This document shows, piece after piece, positions 18,814-27,710 of a DNA stretch of 64,000 nt. Numbering within the stretch: the first letter of the stretch is position 1; every line of letters starts with the position of its first letter. The stretch covers positions 34,764-98,763 of the forward strand of contig CALWIO010000004.1 of assembly GCA_944380765.1 (NCBI GenBank). The letters run 5' to 3'. Below the pieces are notes generated by a model, which saw only the letters and a list, made by a program, of their open reading frames with translations, searched no databases and was not told the DNA's origin. The translations under genes and the position numbers were made by a program. This stretch comes from an uncultured Clostridia bacterium. Its GTDB lineage: Bacteria; Bacillota; Clostridia; Oscillospirales; Acutalibacteraceae.

Positions 18814-19314
18814 TTATTTTTCAATAAGCTTAATTGATTTGAAAACCAGTCTGTCAAGAGGTATCTTGGTCTGATGACTTGTAATAGCCATAATGGCCGC
18901 TGCCGTTTTGTCATCGGTCTTATAAAGCTCAAGGTCGTCTTTAAGCCTGATTGATTTAAAGTCAAGGCGGTTAAGGGGTATACCGGTCTCATGGCTGATA
19001 ATCGCCATAACAGCCGCCGCTGTTTTTTCGCCCGTCTTATAAAGCTCAACCGAGCCGAAAGGAATTGCCGCTCTTGCCGGAGCCGCAGTATTTGCGGCAG
19101 GAACCGGCGCAGGGGCGTCTGCTTTCATAACCGCGGTATCGGCGGCTTTTTCTGCCTTTTCGGCTTTCTTTTTTGAGTCTTTGCCTTTGGGAGTAAACAG
19201 CCCTATGAGTTTTGAAAGTACAAGAATGACCAAAGCGAGCAGTATCAGTACAATAAATACAACTATGAAGCCCGTAACGGAAATGTTGAGGGCTTCAGGC
19301 ATCGTTAATTCCAT
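18814..19314 (-). CDS. oadG: OadG/delta-type membrane anchor with duplicated C-terminal module
   Basis: 166 residues. One N-terminal membrane helix (about 12-38), a Lys/Ala/Pro-rich linker (about 45-85), then two tandem copies of a ~38-residue module: [17 protein letters not shown]... and [17 protein letters not shown]..., both ending in a variant of IPLxRLxFKSIxL. OadG-type subunits hold the soluble transferase to the membrane complex. Veillonella methylmalonyl-CoA decarboxylase has an extra small epsilon subunit related to the C-terminus of delta; the duplication here could be a fused equivalent. Position between oadA and the biotin carrier supports the call. Confidence 0.8.
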   Translation of the reverse strand: MELTMPEALNISVTGFIVVFIVLILLALVILVLSKLIGLFTPKGKDSKKKAEKAEKAADTAVMKADAPAPVPAANTAAPARAAIPFGSVELYKTGEKTAAAVMAIISHETGIPLNRLDFKSIRLKDDLELYKTDDKTAAAIMAITSHQTKIPLDRLVFKSIKLIEK

Positions 19315-19327
19315 TTGCTCTCACTCC

Positions 19328-20707
19328 TTAGTCAATTTTCTTTATTGAATATGAGAAGGTGTTTTTCTCTTTTTCATCTCTTAATTCAAAGAACTTTTCA
19401 GCCTGAGCCGGGAACGCGATATAAGAAAGAACATCTTCGTCCGATTTCGCCTTGCTGCCGAGTTCGGCTTTTGTCTTTTCAAACATGGGTTCAAGGGTGT
19501 CCGCATAGCGGCAGGTGAGGGGAGCCTCGTCACCGAGAACCTTTTTCTGAAGCTCTTCGTTGATTTTGCCGGGCGCTTTTCCGTACTCGCCCTTAATATA
19601 AGCCCTGATTTCTTTTGAAATGTTCTTGTATCTCTCTCCGGCAAGAACATTGGCGGTTGCCTGAACGCCTACCATCTGGCTCATGGGAGTAACAAGGGGC
19701 GGATAACCGAGGTCTTCACGCACTCTGGGAGTTTCCGCAAGAACTTCGGGGAATTTTTCAAGCTTGTTCTGAGCGGTAAGCTGAGCGACAAGGTTTGAAA
19801 GCATTCCGCCGGGAACCTGATAGTTAAGAGCGTCTGTTTCCGTGCTGAGAACAACGGGGTTAAGAAGTCCGCTTTCAAGAGCCTTTGTCTTTACGGGTTT
19901 GAAGAAATCGTTGATTTCCTTTAAGATGTCAGCGTCCAGATCAACTTCGTATCCCTGCTGCTTGAACGAGTAGGCAAGAGTTTCGGTCGCCGGCTGGCTT
20001 GTACCGCCCGAGAAGCACGAAATAGCGGTGTCGATAACATCTGCGCCCGCCTCAACCGCTTTTTGAAGGGTTATCGGACCGAGTCCGGTTGTTGAGTGAG
20101 TATGAACAACAACGGGCAGCTTGATGTTTTCTTTAAGAGCCTTGACAAGGTCATAAGCCTCCTGCGGGCCCATAATGCCTGCCATATCCTTAATGCAGAC
20201 AGTCTGCACGCCCATGTTTTCCATATCTTTCGCGAGTTTTACATAAGCTTCAAGATTATGAATGGGGCTTATTGTAAAGCAGATTGTGCCCGAAGCGATA
20301 GCTCCGTTTTTAATTGTTTCATCAACGGCAACCTGAATATTGCGCACATCGTTGAGTGCGTCAAAAATTCTGATAATGTCGATACCGTTTTCAACGCTCT
20401 TTTTAACGAACATTCTGACTACATCATCGGGATAATGCTTGTAGCCGAGAAGGTTCTGTCCGCGCAAAAGCATCTGAAGCTTGGTGTCAGGACATTTCGC
20501 CTTGATTTTACGCAGCCTCTCCCACGGGTCTTCGTTGAGGTAACGAAGGCATGAGTCAAAAGTTGCGCCGCCCCAGCATTCAAGAGAATAGTAACCGGCC
20601 TTATTGAGCTTTTCAAGAACCGGCTCGAAAGCCGAAAAAGGCATTCTTGTAGCAATAAGGGACTGGTTAGCGTCTCGAAGGACGGTTTCAGTAAACTGTA
20701 CTTTCAT
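19328..20707 (-). CDS. oadA: Carboxyltransferase (oxaloacetate decarboxylase alpha / pyruvate carboxylase 5S-type)
   Basis: 459 residues with the HMGL-like TIM barrel and the conserved carboxylase domain, no biotinyl domain. Features: FTETVLRDANQSLIATRM, ECWGGATFDSCLRYLNEDPW, MLLRGQNLLGYKHYPDDVV, the FDALNDVRN segment and metal-binding histidines in VVHTHSTTGLG. This is the oxaloacetate/pyruvate type of transferase, so the complex is most likely a Na+-pumping oxaloacetate decarboxylase. Start at 20707 has GGAGGC upstream. It is the first gene of the four-gene unit and has a strong promoter. Confidence 0.92.
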   Translation of the reverse strand: MKVQFTETVLRDANQSLIATRMPFSAFEPVLEKLNKAGYYSLECWGGATFDSCLRYLNEDPWERLRKIKAKCPDTKLQMLLRGQNLLGYKHYPDDVVRMFVKKSVENGIDIIRIFDALNDVRNIQVAVDETIKNGAIASGTICFTISPIHNLEAYVKLAKDMENMGVQTVCIKDMAGIMGPQEAYDLVKALKENIKLPVVVHTHSTTGLGPITLQKAVEAGADVIDTAISCFSGGTSQPATETLAYSFKQQGYEVDLDADILKEINDFFKPVKTKALESGLLNPVVLSTETDALNYQVPGGMLSNLVAQLTAQNKLEKFPEVLAETPRVREDLGYPPLVTPMSQMVGVQATANVLAGERYKNISKEIRAYIKGEYGKAPGKINEELQKKVLGDEAPLTCRYADTLEPMFEKTKAELGSKAKSDEDVLSYIAFPAQAEKFFELRDEKEKNTFSYSIKKID

Positions 20708-20764
20708 TTTTATTGCCTCCAAACACAAGTTAAAATAAAATACAAATTATTCCAGTATGAAAAA

Positions 20765-20793
20765 ATTATACAATATATAGTTATTATTATCAA
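20765..20793 (-). promoter_or_regulatory. Promoter of the decarboxylase operon
   Basis: Minus-strand TTGATA (20793-20788) and TATAAT (20770-20765), spacer 17, in an AT-rich stretch. The 200-base gap 20708-20910 otherwise holds only this and the terminator of the next gene. Confidence 0.7.
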
Positions 20794-20831
20794 TAGAAAA
20801 GCATTTAAAAAATAATTTTCGGGAAAATAAC

Positions 20832-20861
20832 AAAAAAAGACACATAAAAGTGTCCTTTTTT
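20832..20861 (-). terminator. Terminator after the OYE-type reductase gene
   Basis: GACAC (20839-20843) / GTGTC (20850-20854) extended on both sides by A/T runs (AAAAAAA and TTTTTT); loop ATAAAA. Works on the minus strand and is symmetrical. Confidence 0.75.
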
Positions 20862-20910
20862 GTTAAATCTTTAACATTGTTACGGTCTTAGCCGGATTTC
20901 TGCGGTGATT

Positions 20911-22983
20911 TTACAGCGTTGCGGCAGCTTTAAAGGCGCTTGCGGTAGCGTCCGCTATTCTTCCGCATTTTGAGGCGTCGCCGATTACGCAAACCTTGCC
21001 GCAAACGGCTTTGGCGGCGCTTTCAAGCTCGTTCACCGGCTTTACGCCGAGGGAGAGCACAACAAAGTCGGCCGGCTCAATGTGCAGGCTCTTTGATTTT
21101 GTGCTTTCAACTTCTATCTGACCGTCGCCGATTTTAACAAGCCTGCTTGAAGTAAGGAATTTCGTGCCGCAGGCTTTCAGCTTCGGAACCGCGTCGTCAA
21201 TATGCTGCATCCATGTGCCGGGGGCAAGGCTGTCAGCCATTTCCACAATGCACACGCGGTTGCCCATACCGCAAAGATATTCGGCGGTTTCAAGACCGGT
21301 CATTCCGCTTCCTATTACGGCAACCTTTTTGTCTTTTATTTCAACGGTGCCGTCAAGCACCTGCGCCGCCGTGCATACATTTTCGCCGTCGGTTCCCTCA
21401 ATGGAACGGGGAATAACGGGCGCGCCTCCCGTTGCCACAAAAACAGCGTAGGGAGCTTCACTTTCTATCAGCTTGCCGTCAGCGGCGGTGTTATAAATTA
21501 TTTCAACTCCGAGGGCCGAACAGTTCGCGGCCAAGTCCTCAACGCACCAGTAAATTTTTTCTTTTTTCGGAGGCTGTGCCGCAAGAGTTACCTGACCGCC
21601 GGGCTTTTCGCATTTTTCATATACTTTTACGCTGAATCCTCTTTCAGCGAGAGTCTGAGCGGCTGTAAGACCTGCTACGCCTGCTCCTATTACAAGCACT
21701 TTTCTGCCGTTTCCGTCCTTTTTAAGAGCGTATCTCTCGTGACCGAGCAGAGGGTTGACCGAGCAATTTGCGTGAGAGCCTTTATAAGCGTTATTCTGCA
21801 TGCTTTCCATACAGTAAAGGCAGCAAATACATCTTTTAATAAGATTTTCCTCGCCGTTTTTAACCTTCTGCGCCCAATGGGGGTCGGCTATGTGGCTTCT
21901 GCCGAGGCATACAAAGTCCTGAATACCTTCTTCAAGCTGTTCCTCAGCCTGCTTTGGACTTCTTATAAGGTTTGCGGCAAGAACGGGTACAGAAACTTTT
22001 TCCTTTACCGCTTTTGCCATGTATTTCCGCCAGCCCGGCTCAAATGAAACGGGTTCCAGCCAGTAATTGTAAGTATCGTATCCCGCGCAGGAAACATCTA
22101 TCGCGTCAACGCCGTTTTTGTCAAGAATTTCCGCCATTTTAACGCCGTCTTCAAGGGTGTATCCCTTGCCCTCCTGACCAATCATGGCATAGCATTCATC
22201 TACCGAAAGGCGTACAACAAGGGGAAAATCAGAGCCGCATTTTGCCCTTATTGACGCAATTATTTCCAGCAAAAATCTCATGCGGTTTTCAAGGCTTCCG
22301 CCGTATTTGTCGGTTCTGCGGTTGGTAAAGGGGCTTAAAAACTGCTGAATAAGATAACCGTGTGCGGCGTGCAGCTCCACTCCGTCAGCTCCGGCTTTTT
22401 TGGCGCGCAGAGCGGCGTCGGCAAACTCGCGGATAATTTTCTCAATCTGCTTTACGCTCATCTCCCTGTTAAGACTTTCAGCCGAATAGGCTCTTTCAAC
22501 CTTAGAGGGCGACCATGTGGGCAGAACAAGGTCTTTTTCCATCATTTTTTTGCCCATGGGAGCGATTTTGTAAAACATTTTGTCATAGGCGCTTCCCATA
22601 ATTTTTCGGCATGCGTTTGAGAGGGGAACAGTACCCATCATAAGCCCTAAATTTTGCCTGCCGGGGTGATGAAGCTGAACAAACAGCTTGCAGTCATGGC
22701 GGTGGATTTTATCAATCATTCTTTTTAAAGGCTCAATCTGGTAGTCATGGCTGAGCCCAAGCTGAGCAAATGCGGAAGCGCCCGAAAAATCGTCAACCCT
22801 CGTAATTTCGGTAATGATAAGTCCCGCGCCTCCCTTAGCGCGCTCTTCGTAGTAATCCTCCATCTTCTGGGTAGGCGTGCCGTCAAACTGACCGAATCCG
22901 AGCATCATCGGCGGCATAACTATTCTGTTTTTAATTTCGCAGTTTCCTATTTTCATAGGAGAAAAAAGAAGCTTGTAGTCCAT
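20911..22983 (-). CDS. NADH:flavin oxidoreductase (old yellow enzyme / 2,4-dienoyl-CoA reductase type)
   Basis: 690 residues in three parts: an FMN TIM barrel (1-350; KIGNCEIKNRIVMPPM, AKKAGADGVELHAAHGYLIQ), a 4Fe-4S cysteine cluster (RCICCLYCMES ... HANCSVNP) and FAD/NAD(P) binding domains (VLVIGAGVAGLTAAQTLAER; VAVIGSGMTGLETAEYL). This is the layout of FadH, 2-enoate reductases and the bile-acid enzymes BaiCD/BaiH; the exact substrate is open. Start at 22983 has AGAGG upstream. It follows the exported hydrolase gene by 16 bases and probably shares its transcript. Confidence 0.9.
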   Translation of the reverse strand: MDYKLLFSPMKIGNCEIKNRIVMPPMMLGFGQFDGTPTQKMEDYYEERAKGGAGLIITEITRVDDFSGASAFAQLGLSHDYQIEPLKRMIDKIHRHDCKLFVQLHHPGRQNLGLMMGTVPLSNACRKIMGSAYDKMFYKIAPMGKKMMEKDLVLPTWSPSKVERAYSAESLNREMSVKQIEKIIREFADAALRAKKAGADGVELHAAHGYLIQQFLSPFTNRRTDKYGGSLENRMRFLLEIIASIRAKCGSDFPLVVRLSVDECYAMIGQEGKGYTLEDGVKMAEILDKNGVDAIDVSCAGYDTYNYWLEPVSFEPGWRKYMAKAVKEKVSVPVLAANLIRSPKQAEEQLEEGIQDFVCLGRSHIADPHWAQKVKNGEENLIKRCICCLYCMESMQNNAYKGSHANCSVNPLLGHERYALKKDGNGRKVLVIGAGVAGLTAAQTLAERGFSVKVYEKCEKPGGQVTLAAQPPKKEKIYWCVEDLAANCSALGVEIIYNTAADGKLIESEAPYAVFVATGGAPVIPRSIEGTDGENVCTAAQVLDGTVEIKDKKVAVIGSGMTGLETAEYLCGMGNRVCIVEMADSLAPGTWMQHIDDAVPKLKACGTKFLTSSRLVKIGDGQIEVESTKSKSLHIEPADFVVLSLGVKPVNELESAAKAVCGKVCVIGDASKCGRIADATASAFKAAATL

Positions 22984-22999
22984 ATTTTGCACCTCTGAA

Positions 23000-25537
23000 T
23001 TATATCGGATTAACGGTAACCGTGCCGATGTCCGGCGCGTAGGTTATCTTGTTGTTAAAGGAATAAGAACCGTCGTTTGTAAAGCTTATTTCGTTTTCGC
23101 CCTCGTCAAGGTAAAGAGTAATTGTCCGGGTTTTGTAGTTTTCCCAGCTGTATGTGCTTCTGAAAAAATAATTTCCCTGTTTTTCACCGTTTATACTTAT
23201 CGTGATATACCTCTCAATAAGGTCAACATTGTAATCGTGAAAACCGCCTTCCTCGTTATTGGCGTATTCAACCGTGAACTGATAATACCCTGCCTTTTCA
23301 GCCGTTACCGTGAATTTGCAGCCGTTTTCGCTGTCGGAAGAAATCCAGCCGATTTTTTTGCCGGAAAGCGTGTTCTCGTTGTTTTCCAACAGCGCACTGC
23401 CGAATACGGTGAAGTCGCCGGGGGACACAACTTTGTAATCCGCGCTTGATTTTGCGCGGTGAATTTCGGTAACAGCCGCGTCACCTTTAATTTCAAGCTT
23501 GCTGTAACCTCTTTGCAGATACAGCGTAATGTAGCTTTCGTTCGATGTCGAACGCCGCACATCGCTTAACGCTGTGCCGTTTAACACAAACTCCGTGCTG
23601 CGGTAATCGGTAAGGGATATGTTGTAGTTGCCGGCTTCCTTTGCATAAATCGAGAAAACATTATCGCTTTCATCTGCTCCTCGCAGTTCAAGCCGGTCAA
23701 AATATACCTCGTCTTCGTCATCGTCATCGTGCTCATAAACATCAATAAAATCAAGGGACAGTACGGCGTTTGAGCATTTAACGCTTATGGTGTTCCTGCC
23801 TTCTCTAAGCTGGAAATAACCCGTAACACATTCCATATAATCCTCTTTGATAGTCGAGGGGAAAACAAGAGTCTGCCCGTTCTGAGCGTTTCCGTTTACG
23901 GTGACAGTTACATCTGCCGATATTCTTTCGCCTTTGTTTTTAACGCTACCGTCTTCGTTGTATTCCGCGCCTACCGGACCGCAGCCATAGACAAAATCAA
24001 TGGCGTAAAGCCCGTCGTCATCGGCTTTAACGGTAAACTCAATTTCGCTCGCGGAATCAAGACCTTTTACAACTTTGCCCTCGGAACAGGCGTAGGCTAT
24101 CCAGTCGGTTGCCTGCGCGCTGCCGTAGAGCTTCGCGTCTTCCGCTTCGTATCTGTCAAAAATATCGTCCTCAAAGTCGTCCTCCTCACCCGTGAAAGGC
24201 GTTATTTCAATAAGAAAAGCCTGTGTGCTTCTTTCAGCGGGAAGACTGAACTTTATTTTTCCGCCCCGTACCGTGCAGGTTTTGGTCATAAGCTCTTCCG
24301 GCTCGTAAACCGCGCCGCCGAGCCCTTTGTAATCCACAACATTGACTTTTACCGTGACTTTGTCGCCGCTTTTAAAGCAGGACTCGTCTATATTTTCAAT
24401 AACTATTCTGCCGGTTCTGTCAGTACCGCCGGCAAGAACATAAAATTTGCGCTCGGCGTCCGAAAAGGAAGCGCAGGCTGTAAGCCCCTTGTAAGCCAAG
24501 TCGGCTTTTCCTTTCAGGAATTTGCCCATGTTGCTTTTTAAAATATCTCGTTCCGAAACGGCAAGCTCTTTTCCCTTCATTTGGGCGTAGAAGTTATATA
24601 CCCAGTAGTTTGAGTTGGGCGTAACATCATCGGCAACCGTGTCCGAAAGGTTGTCCGCAAGGCGCCAGTAGGCAACGCAGCTGTATGCGTCCTGACTTTC
24701 AAGACGGTTAATCCACTTGACGCTCTCGCCGGGAATACCGTTGGTTTTCATAAGTCCGTATTCGGAAATGCAAACGGGAATACGGTCGATTCCAAGGCTG
24801 TCGCACAGCAGATAATATTCCTCAAAATGGCTTTCCATGTGGTATATCGAATCTTCCGCGAGTTCGTGCCATACCATTATGTCGGGCAGACAGCCGTTTT
24901 CAATACAGTAACTCAGAAACTCCTCTAAGTAATCACGGTTATATACCGCGTGTCCGGGACCGGCGATTCTCGCCTGCGGGTTAATTTCTTTTACAACATT
25001 GTATGTAGAGAGCCATGCGTCATAAAAAATTTCCCGGTTTTCCTTAACGGAAAAGTCGCCGAACCACTGGCCGTTGTCCATCTCGTTGTAAATGCAGTAG
25101 GCAATCGACTCGCTGTATTCAAGCTCTTCCATTTCCGAAACGGTTTTGTTCACCTTTTCGTTGTACTCTTCAAGGCTGTCGAGCTGATAATACCATGTAT
25201 CGTACATATCCTGTGTGTAAACAACAATCAGCTCGCCGCCGGCAGAAAAGAATGTGCCGGCCACCTGCGTAATTTCTCCGATAGGGTGCTGCAAGCCTCC
25301 CGCGGGCTTTGTGGCAAGACTGTTTACGCCTGCGCTTTCGGCAATTTCAGCCGAGGGAATGTCGGGCTCGGCAAATCCGTAAAGAAATCCGGCGGCTTTG
25401 CCCGTAAGCTCCGATTGAGCCGAAAAGTCAATTTTAACAAGCGGCGTCAGCAAGACCGGAATATAAACCGCGAGCGCTGCCGTGATTATAAAAACGGGAA
25501 TCAACACGCCTATAATAATTTTTGTTGATTTTTTCAT
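23000..25537 (-). CDS. Large exported glycoside-hydrolase-like protein with CBM6/35-like modules
   Basis: 845 residues. An N-terminal signal/anchor helix (about 8-34) leads into a clan GH-A-like barrel (about 40-345): IAYCIYNEMDNGQW puts the Asn-Glu acid/base pair at 151-152 and PVCISEYG puts a candidate nucleophile at E259, with RIAGPGHAVYNRDY reminiscent of GH39-type proteins. After a beta-rich region come carbohydrate-binding-like modules (DRYEAEDAKLYGS from about 465; others after about 600) containing jelly-roll segments such as GYYQFTVEYANNEEGG. The family and substrate are not certain. It has its own promoter and is followed by the OYE-type reductase. Confidence 0.7.
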   Translation of the reverse strand: MKKSTKIIIGVLIPVFIITAALAVYIPVLLTPLVKIDFSAQSELTGKAAGFLYGFAEPDIPSAEIAESAGVNSLATKPAGGLQHPIGEITQVAGTFFSAGGELIVVYTQDMYDTWYYQLDSLEEYNEKVNKTVSEMEELEYSESIAYCIYNEMDNGQWFGDFSVKENREIFYDAWLSTYNVVKEINPQARIAGPGHAVYNRDYLEEFLSYCIENGCLPDIMVWHELAEDSIYHMESHFEEYYLLCDSLGIDRIPVCISEYGLMKTNGIPGESVKWINRLESQDAYSCVAYWRLADNLSDTVADDVTPNSNYWVYNFYAQMKGKELAVSERDILKSNMGKFLKGKADLAYKGLTACASFSDAERKFYVLAGGTDRTGRIVIENIDESCFKSGDKVTVKVNVVDYKGLGGAVYEPEELMTKTCTVRGGKIKFSLPAERSTQAFLIEITPFTGEEDDFEDDIFDRYEAEDAKLYGSAQATDWIAYACSEGKVVKGLDSASEIEFTVKADDDGLYAIDFVYGCGPVGAEYNEDGSVKNKGERISADVTVTVNGNAQNGQTLVFPSTIKEDYMECVTGYFQLREGRNTISVKCSNAVLSLDFIDVYEHDDDDEDEVYFDRLELRGADESDNVFSIYAKEAGNYNISLTDYRSTEFVLNGTALSDVRRSTSNESYITLYLQRGYSKLEIKGDAAVTEIHRAKSSADYKVVSPGDFTVFGSALLENNENTLSGKKIGWISSDSENGCKFTVTAEKAGYYQFTVEYANNEEGGFHDYNVDLIERYITISINGEKQGNYFFRSTYSWENYKTRTITLYLDEGENEISFTNDGSYSFNNKITYAPDIGTVTVNPI

Positions 25538-25571
25538 AAATCTGTTTTCCCTTTCATTAAAACTTATATAA

Positions 25572-25600
25572 ATTGTATCATAATGTGAAAGGGGTTACAA
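25572..25600 (-). promoter_or_regulatory. Promoter of the exported hydrolase gene
   Basis: Minus-strand TTGTAA (25600-25595) and TACAAT (25577-25572), spacer 17. The -35 overlaps the stop codon of the preceding TSUP gene. Confidence 0.6.
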
Positions 25601-25969
25601 CAATTTATTTTCCTTTTTTGTCTTAATAACCGTCAAAATTCCGGTACAAATTAAAAACGCGGCAAATATTTTAGGAAGCAGCCTGCTGTCTATGCCGCCG
25701 AGCAGAAATCCGGCAGGAAGCGCTCCGCAGATACCGCCTAAAATAACCGGATAGATTTCCTTGAATTTTATCTGTTTTTTAAAAAGATAAATTATCACCG
25801 ACAAAGCCGCGCAGGGAATAAAAAAAATAAGATTTATTCCCTGAGCTTTAAGCTGAGGATAATCGGCGAAAATCACAAGATATATAATCAGAACGCCGCC
25901 TCCGCCGAATCCCATTGAACCTATCATTCCCGAAAGAAAACCCGCTGCCGCCGAAATAATGTAATTCAA
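25595..25969 (-). CDS. TSUP/TauE-SafE family transporter, second half-size subunit
   Basis: About 124 residues with four hydrophobic segments. GMIGSMGFGGGGVLIIYLVI is the family's glycine-rich repeat motif, followed by QGINLIFFIPCAALSVIIYL. TSUP proteins normally have two such repeats in a single ~250-residue chain; here the two repeats are separate genes. Start assigned to TTG at 25969, which overlaps the upstream stop as TTGA and has GTGAGG before it; an ATG at 25996 is possible. The family exports sulfite, sulfoacetate or other organosulfur anions; substrate here unknown. Confidence 0.75.
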   Translation of the reverse strand: MNYIISAAAGFLSGMIGSMGFGGGGVLIIYLVIFADYPQLKAQGINLIFFIPCAALSVIIYLFKKQIKFKEIYPVILGGICGALPAGFLLGGIDSRLLPKIFAAFLICTGILTVIKTKKENKLL

Positions 25970-26316
25970 TTTATAATCAGCCTCACTCCCGCCCATATCA
26001 TAAACAGCGAAAAAGCGTATGAAAGGGTTTTGTTTTTTATCTTCTTTATGAGAAAAGCGCCTGCCGCGCTTCCGAGCAAACCGGGCAGCAAAAAAGCGTA
26101 GGAATCCGAAAAGTTGACATTGCCGTTTTTAAGATATATAATCGTACTGATAATTGTAATTGGCAGAATGGTTGCTACGGCGTTAATCTGGGCTTCCCTC
26201 TGGTTCATTCCGGCTTTTTTATACAGCGGAACCGTGAGCATTCCTCCGCCGGCGCCGAGAATAATATTCACAGCGCCGATTGCAATGCCTACAAAAAATT
26301 TTTTTGTGTTTTTCAT
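25966..26316 (-). CDS. TSUP/TauE-SafE family transporter, first half-size subunit
   Basis: 116 residues with four hydrophobic segments and the motif NIILGAGGGMLTVPLYKKAG, then QINAVATILPITIIS, which correspond to one TSUP repeat. It ends exactly where the second half begins, in a different frame. Both halves carry an intact glycine motif and a full set of helices, so a two-subunit transporter is more likely than a frameshifted single gene. The ribosome binding site GGAGGA is directly back-to-back with that of the divergent gene at 26337; the two start codons are only 20 bases apart. Confidence 0.75.
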   Translation of the reverse strand: MKNTKKFFVGIAIGAVNIILGAGGGMLTVPLYKKAGMNQREAQINAVATILPITIISTIIYLKNGNVNFSDSYAFLLPGLLGSAAGAFLIKKIKNKTLSYAFSLFMIWAGVRLIIN

Positions 26317-26336
26317 ATTTTCCTCCGGGGGTAGTT

Positions 26337-26990
26337 ATGAAAGTAAACAACAGTAATTTCAGAAGTGCGGTAGGCGCGTCGGCGATAGCCTTGCTGGTGG
26401 TTATGAATCTTGTAATCGTAGGGCTTTTCGTGCTGTCTTATTTCCTTTACATAAAGACATTTACTAATGGGACCGGCGTGTTTCTGCTGATAGTCGAGGC
26501 GGCTTTTTTACTTCCGCTGATATTCAATACAAAGTATTCCCTTCAAGAGGATCATTTATTTATTTTTCAGTGGCCGTTTATCCGCAAAAAAATCCGTTAC
26601 TGCGATATTTTTGAAATTACCGATTCCCCTGAGGACGCGAAAAAAGCCCGGAAAGCCTCACTCTCAAAACAGAACAAAATTTATATAGGATACTTTTTCT
26701 ATAAGGAAGATAAAAAAACCAAGGAAAAAGAAAAAATAAAAAAATACATTGAGCTTTCTCCTAAAGACCGGGATTTGTTCCTTATAAAAATGGGCGGAAA
26801 GTTCAAAAGGGCAAGGGACCTTGCGGCAAAGCTTGAAGAAGAGCATAAGAAACAGCACGCCGAGCATTACCGCAAAAAAGCCGAGGCCGACAAAAAACGC
26901 GAAGAAATTGAAACCGCGAACAAACCCGTTGATGTGGTCATTGAGCCTAAAAAGAAAACCGACGCAAAAAGCGAAGCGTCGGACGAATAA
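26337..26990 (+). CDS. Membrane protein with PH-like domain and charged C-terminal tail
   Basis: 217 residues. Two membrane helices (about 13-40 and 45-62) are followed by a PH-like beta domain (about 65-150; KYSLQEDHLFIFQWPFIRKK then IRYCDIFEITDS, and KDRDLFLIKMGGKF) similar to the bacterial PH/DUF1200 type, and then a long Lys/Glu-rich helix, probably coiled coil (about 155-217). Start at 26337 has GGGGG upstream. Role unknown. It ends in a strong terminator shared with the converging TRIC gene. Confidence 0.65.
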   Translation: MKVNNSNFRSAVGASAIALLVVMNLVIVGLFVLSYFLYIKTFTNGTGVFLLIVEAAFLLPLIFNTKYSLQEDHLFIFQWPFIRKKIRYCDIFEITDSPEDAKKARKASLSKQNKIYIGYFFYKEDKKTKEKEKIKKYIELSPKDRDLFLIKMGGKFKRARDLAAKLEEEHKKQHAEHYRKKAEADKKREEIETANKPVDVVIEPKKKTDAKSEASDE

Positions 26991-27005
26991 GCGGTATATT
27001 AAAAC

Positions 27006-27033
27006 AAAGCGCGCGGAATTCCGCGCGCTTTTT
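27006..27033. terminator. Terminator between converging genes
   Basis: AAAGCGCGCGG (27006-27016) / CCGCGCGCTTT (27021-27031), loop AATT, followed by T on the plus strand. Confidence 0.92.
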
Positions 27034-27037
27034 GCTG

Positions 27038-27676
27038 TTATTTAATTGCTTTCGGAAAATTCCATTTAAAAATCATGGCGAGAATACGCAGAATAAATGT
27101 GGTAAGTGTACCCGCCACAATCGCTATTCCGTCATTTATGCCCAAAAGATACATTATGTAGTACACCACGGAGCCGCATATAGCGGCAATGGCGTAAATT
27201 CTTTTAACAAGAACAAAGGGCACCGACATTGTCAGAATATCCCTTATTATACCGCCGCCGATACAGGTAATAAGTCCGGAGCCTATCACAATAACATAAT
27301 TGTCGGTGTAACCTTTTTGTATAGCAATCTGCGTGCCGATTACCGCGAAAATTCCGAGTCCCAGAGCGTCAAAAACATCGTTGATGTGCTCGATTTTGGC
27401 TTCGTTTTCCAAATACGGACGGCTGTAAGCTCGCGCGCACAGAAATACAAGCAAAGCGGTCAATGCGGAAAGCAAAAGATATTCGTGCATGTAAAACATT
27501 GACGGCGGAGTAAATCCGAAAACCATATCCCTTGTAAGTCCGCCGCCGAGCGCTGTCATAATGGCAAGCAGCACCACGCCGAAAAGGTCGGTCTTTCTTC
27601 GTATGGCTATCATCGAGCCGGAAACGGCAAAGGCAATTATTCCGATTATCAGTATAACGGTAGAAAATATTTCCAT
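27038..27676 (-). CDS. TRIC-type cation channel family protein (UPF0126/YadS-like)
   Basis: 212 residues with seven predicted membrane helices in two repeats. Each repeat has the family glycine motif: MTALGGGLTRDMVFG and TCIGGGIIRDILTM, and the EHINDVFDALGLGIFAVIGT segment begins the second. Prokaryotic members are trimeric monovalent cation channels; some relatives have been tied to glycine uptake, so the physiological cargo is open. Own promoter at 27711-27739, directly beyond the terminator of the tRNA gene. Confidence 0.88.
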   Translation of the reverse strand: MEIFSTVILIIGIIAFAVSGSMIAIRRKTDLFGVVLLAIMTALGGGLTRDMVFGFTPPSMFYMHEYLLLSALTALLVFLCARAYSRPYLENEAKIEHINDVFDALGLGIFAVIGTQIAIQKGYTDNYVIVIGSGLITCIGGGIIRDILTMSVPFVLVKRIYAIAAICGSVVYYIMYLLGINDGIAIVAGTLTTFILRILAMIFKWNFPKAIK

Positions 27677-27710
27677 AATATCCCTTCGTCCTTTTTCAAT
27701 TCCTTAATTT

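Noticed and set aside
25595..26316. A frameshifted single TSUP gene
   Set aside because: Each half has its own start signals, full helix set and glycine motif, and the junction is a normal TTGA start-stop overlap. A sequencing error cannot be fully excluded.
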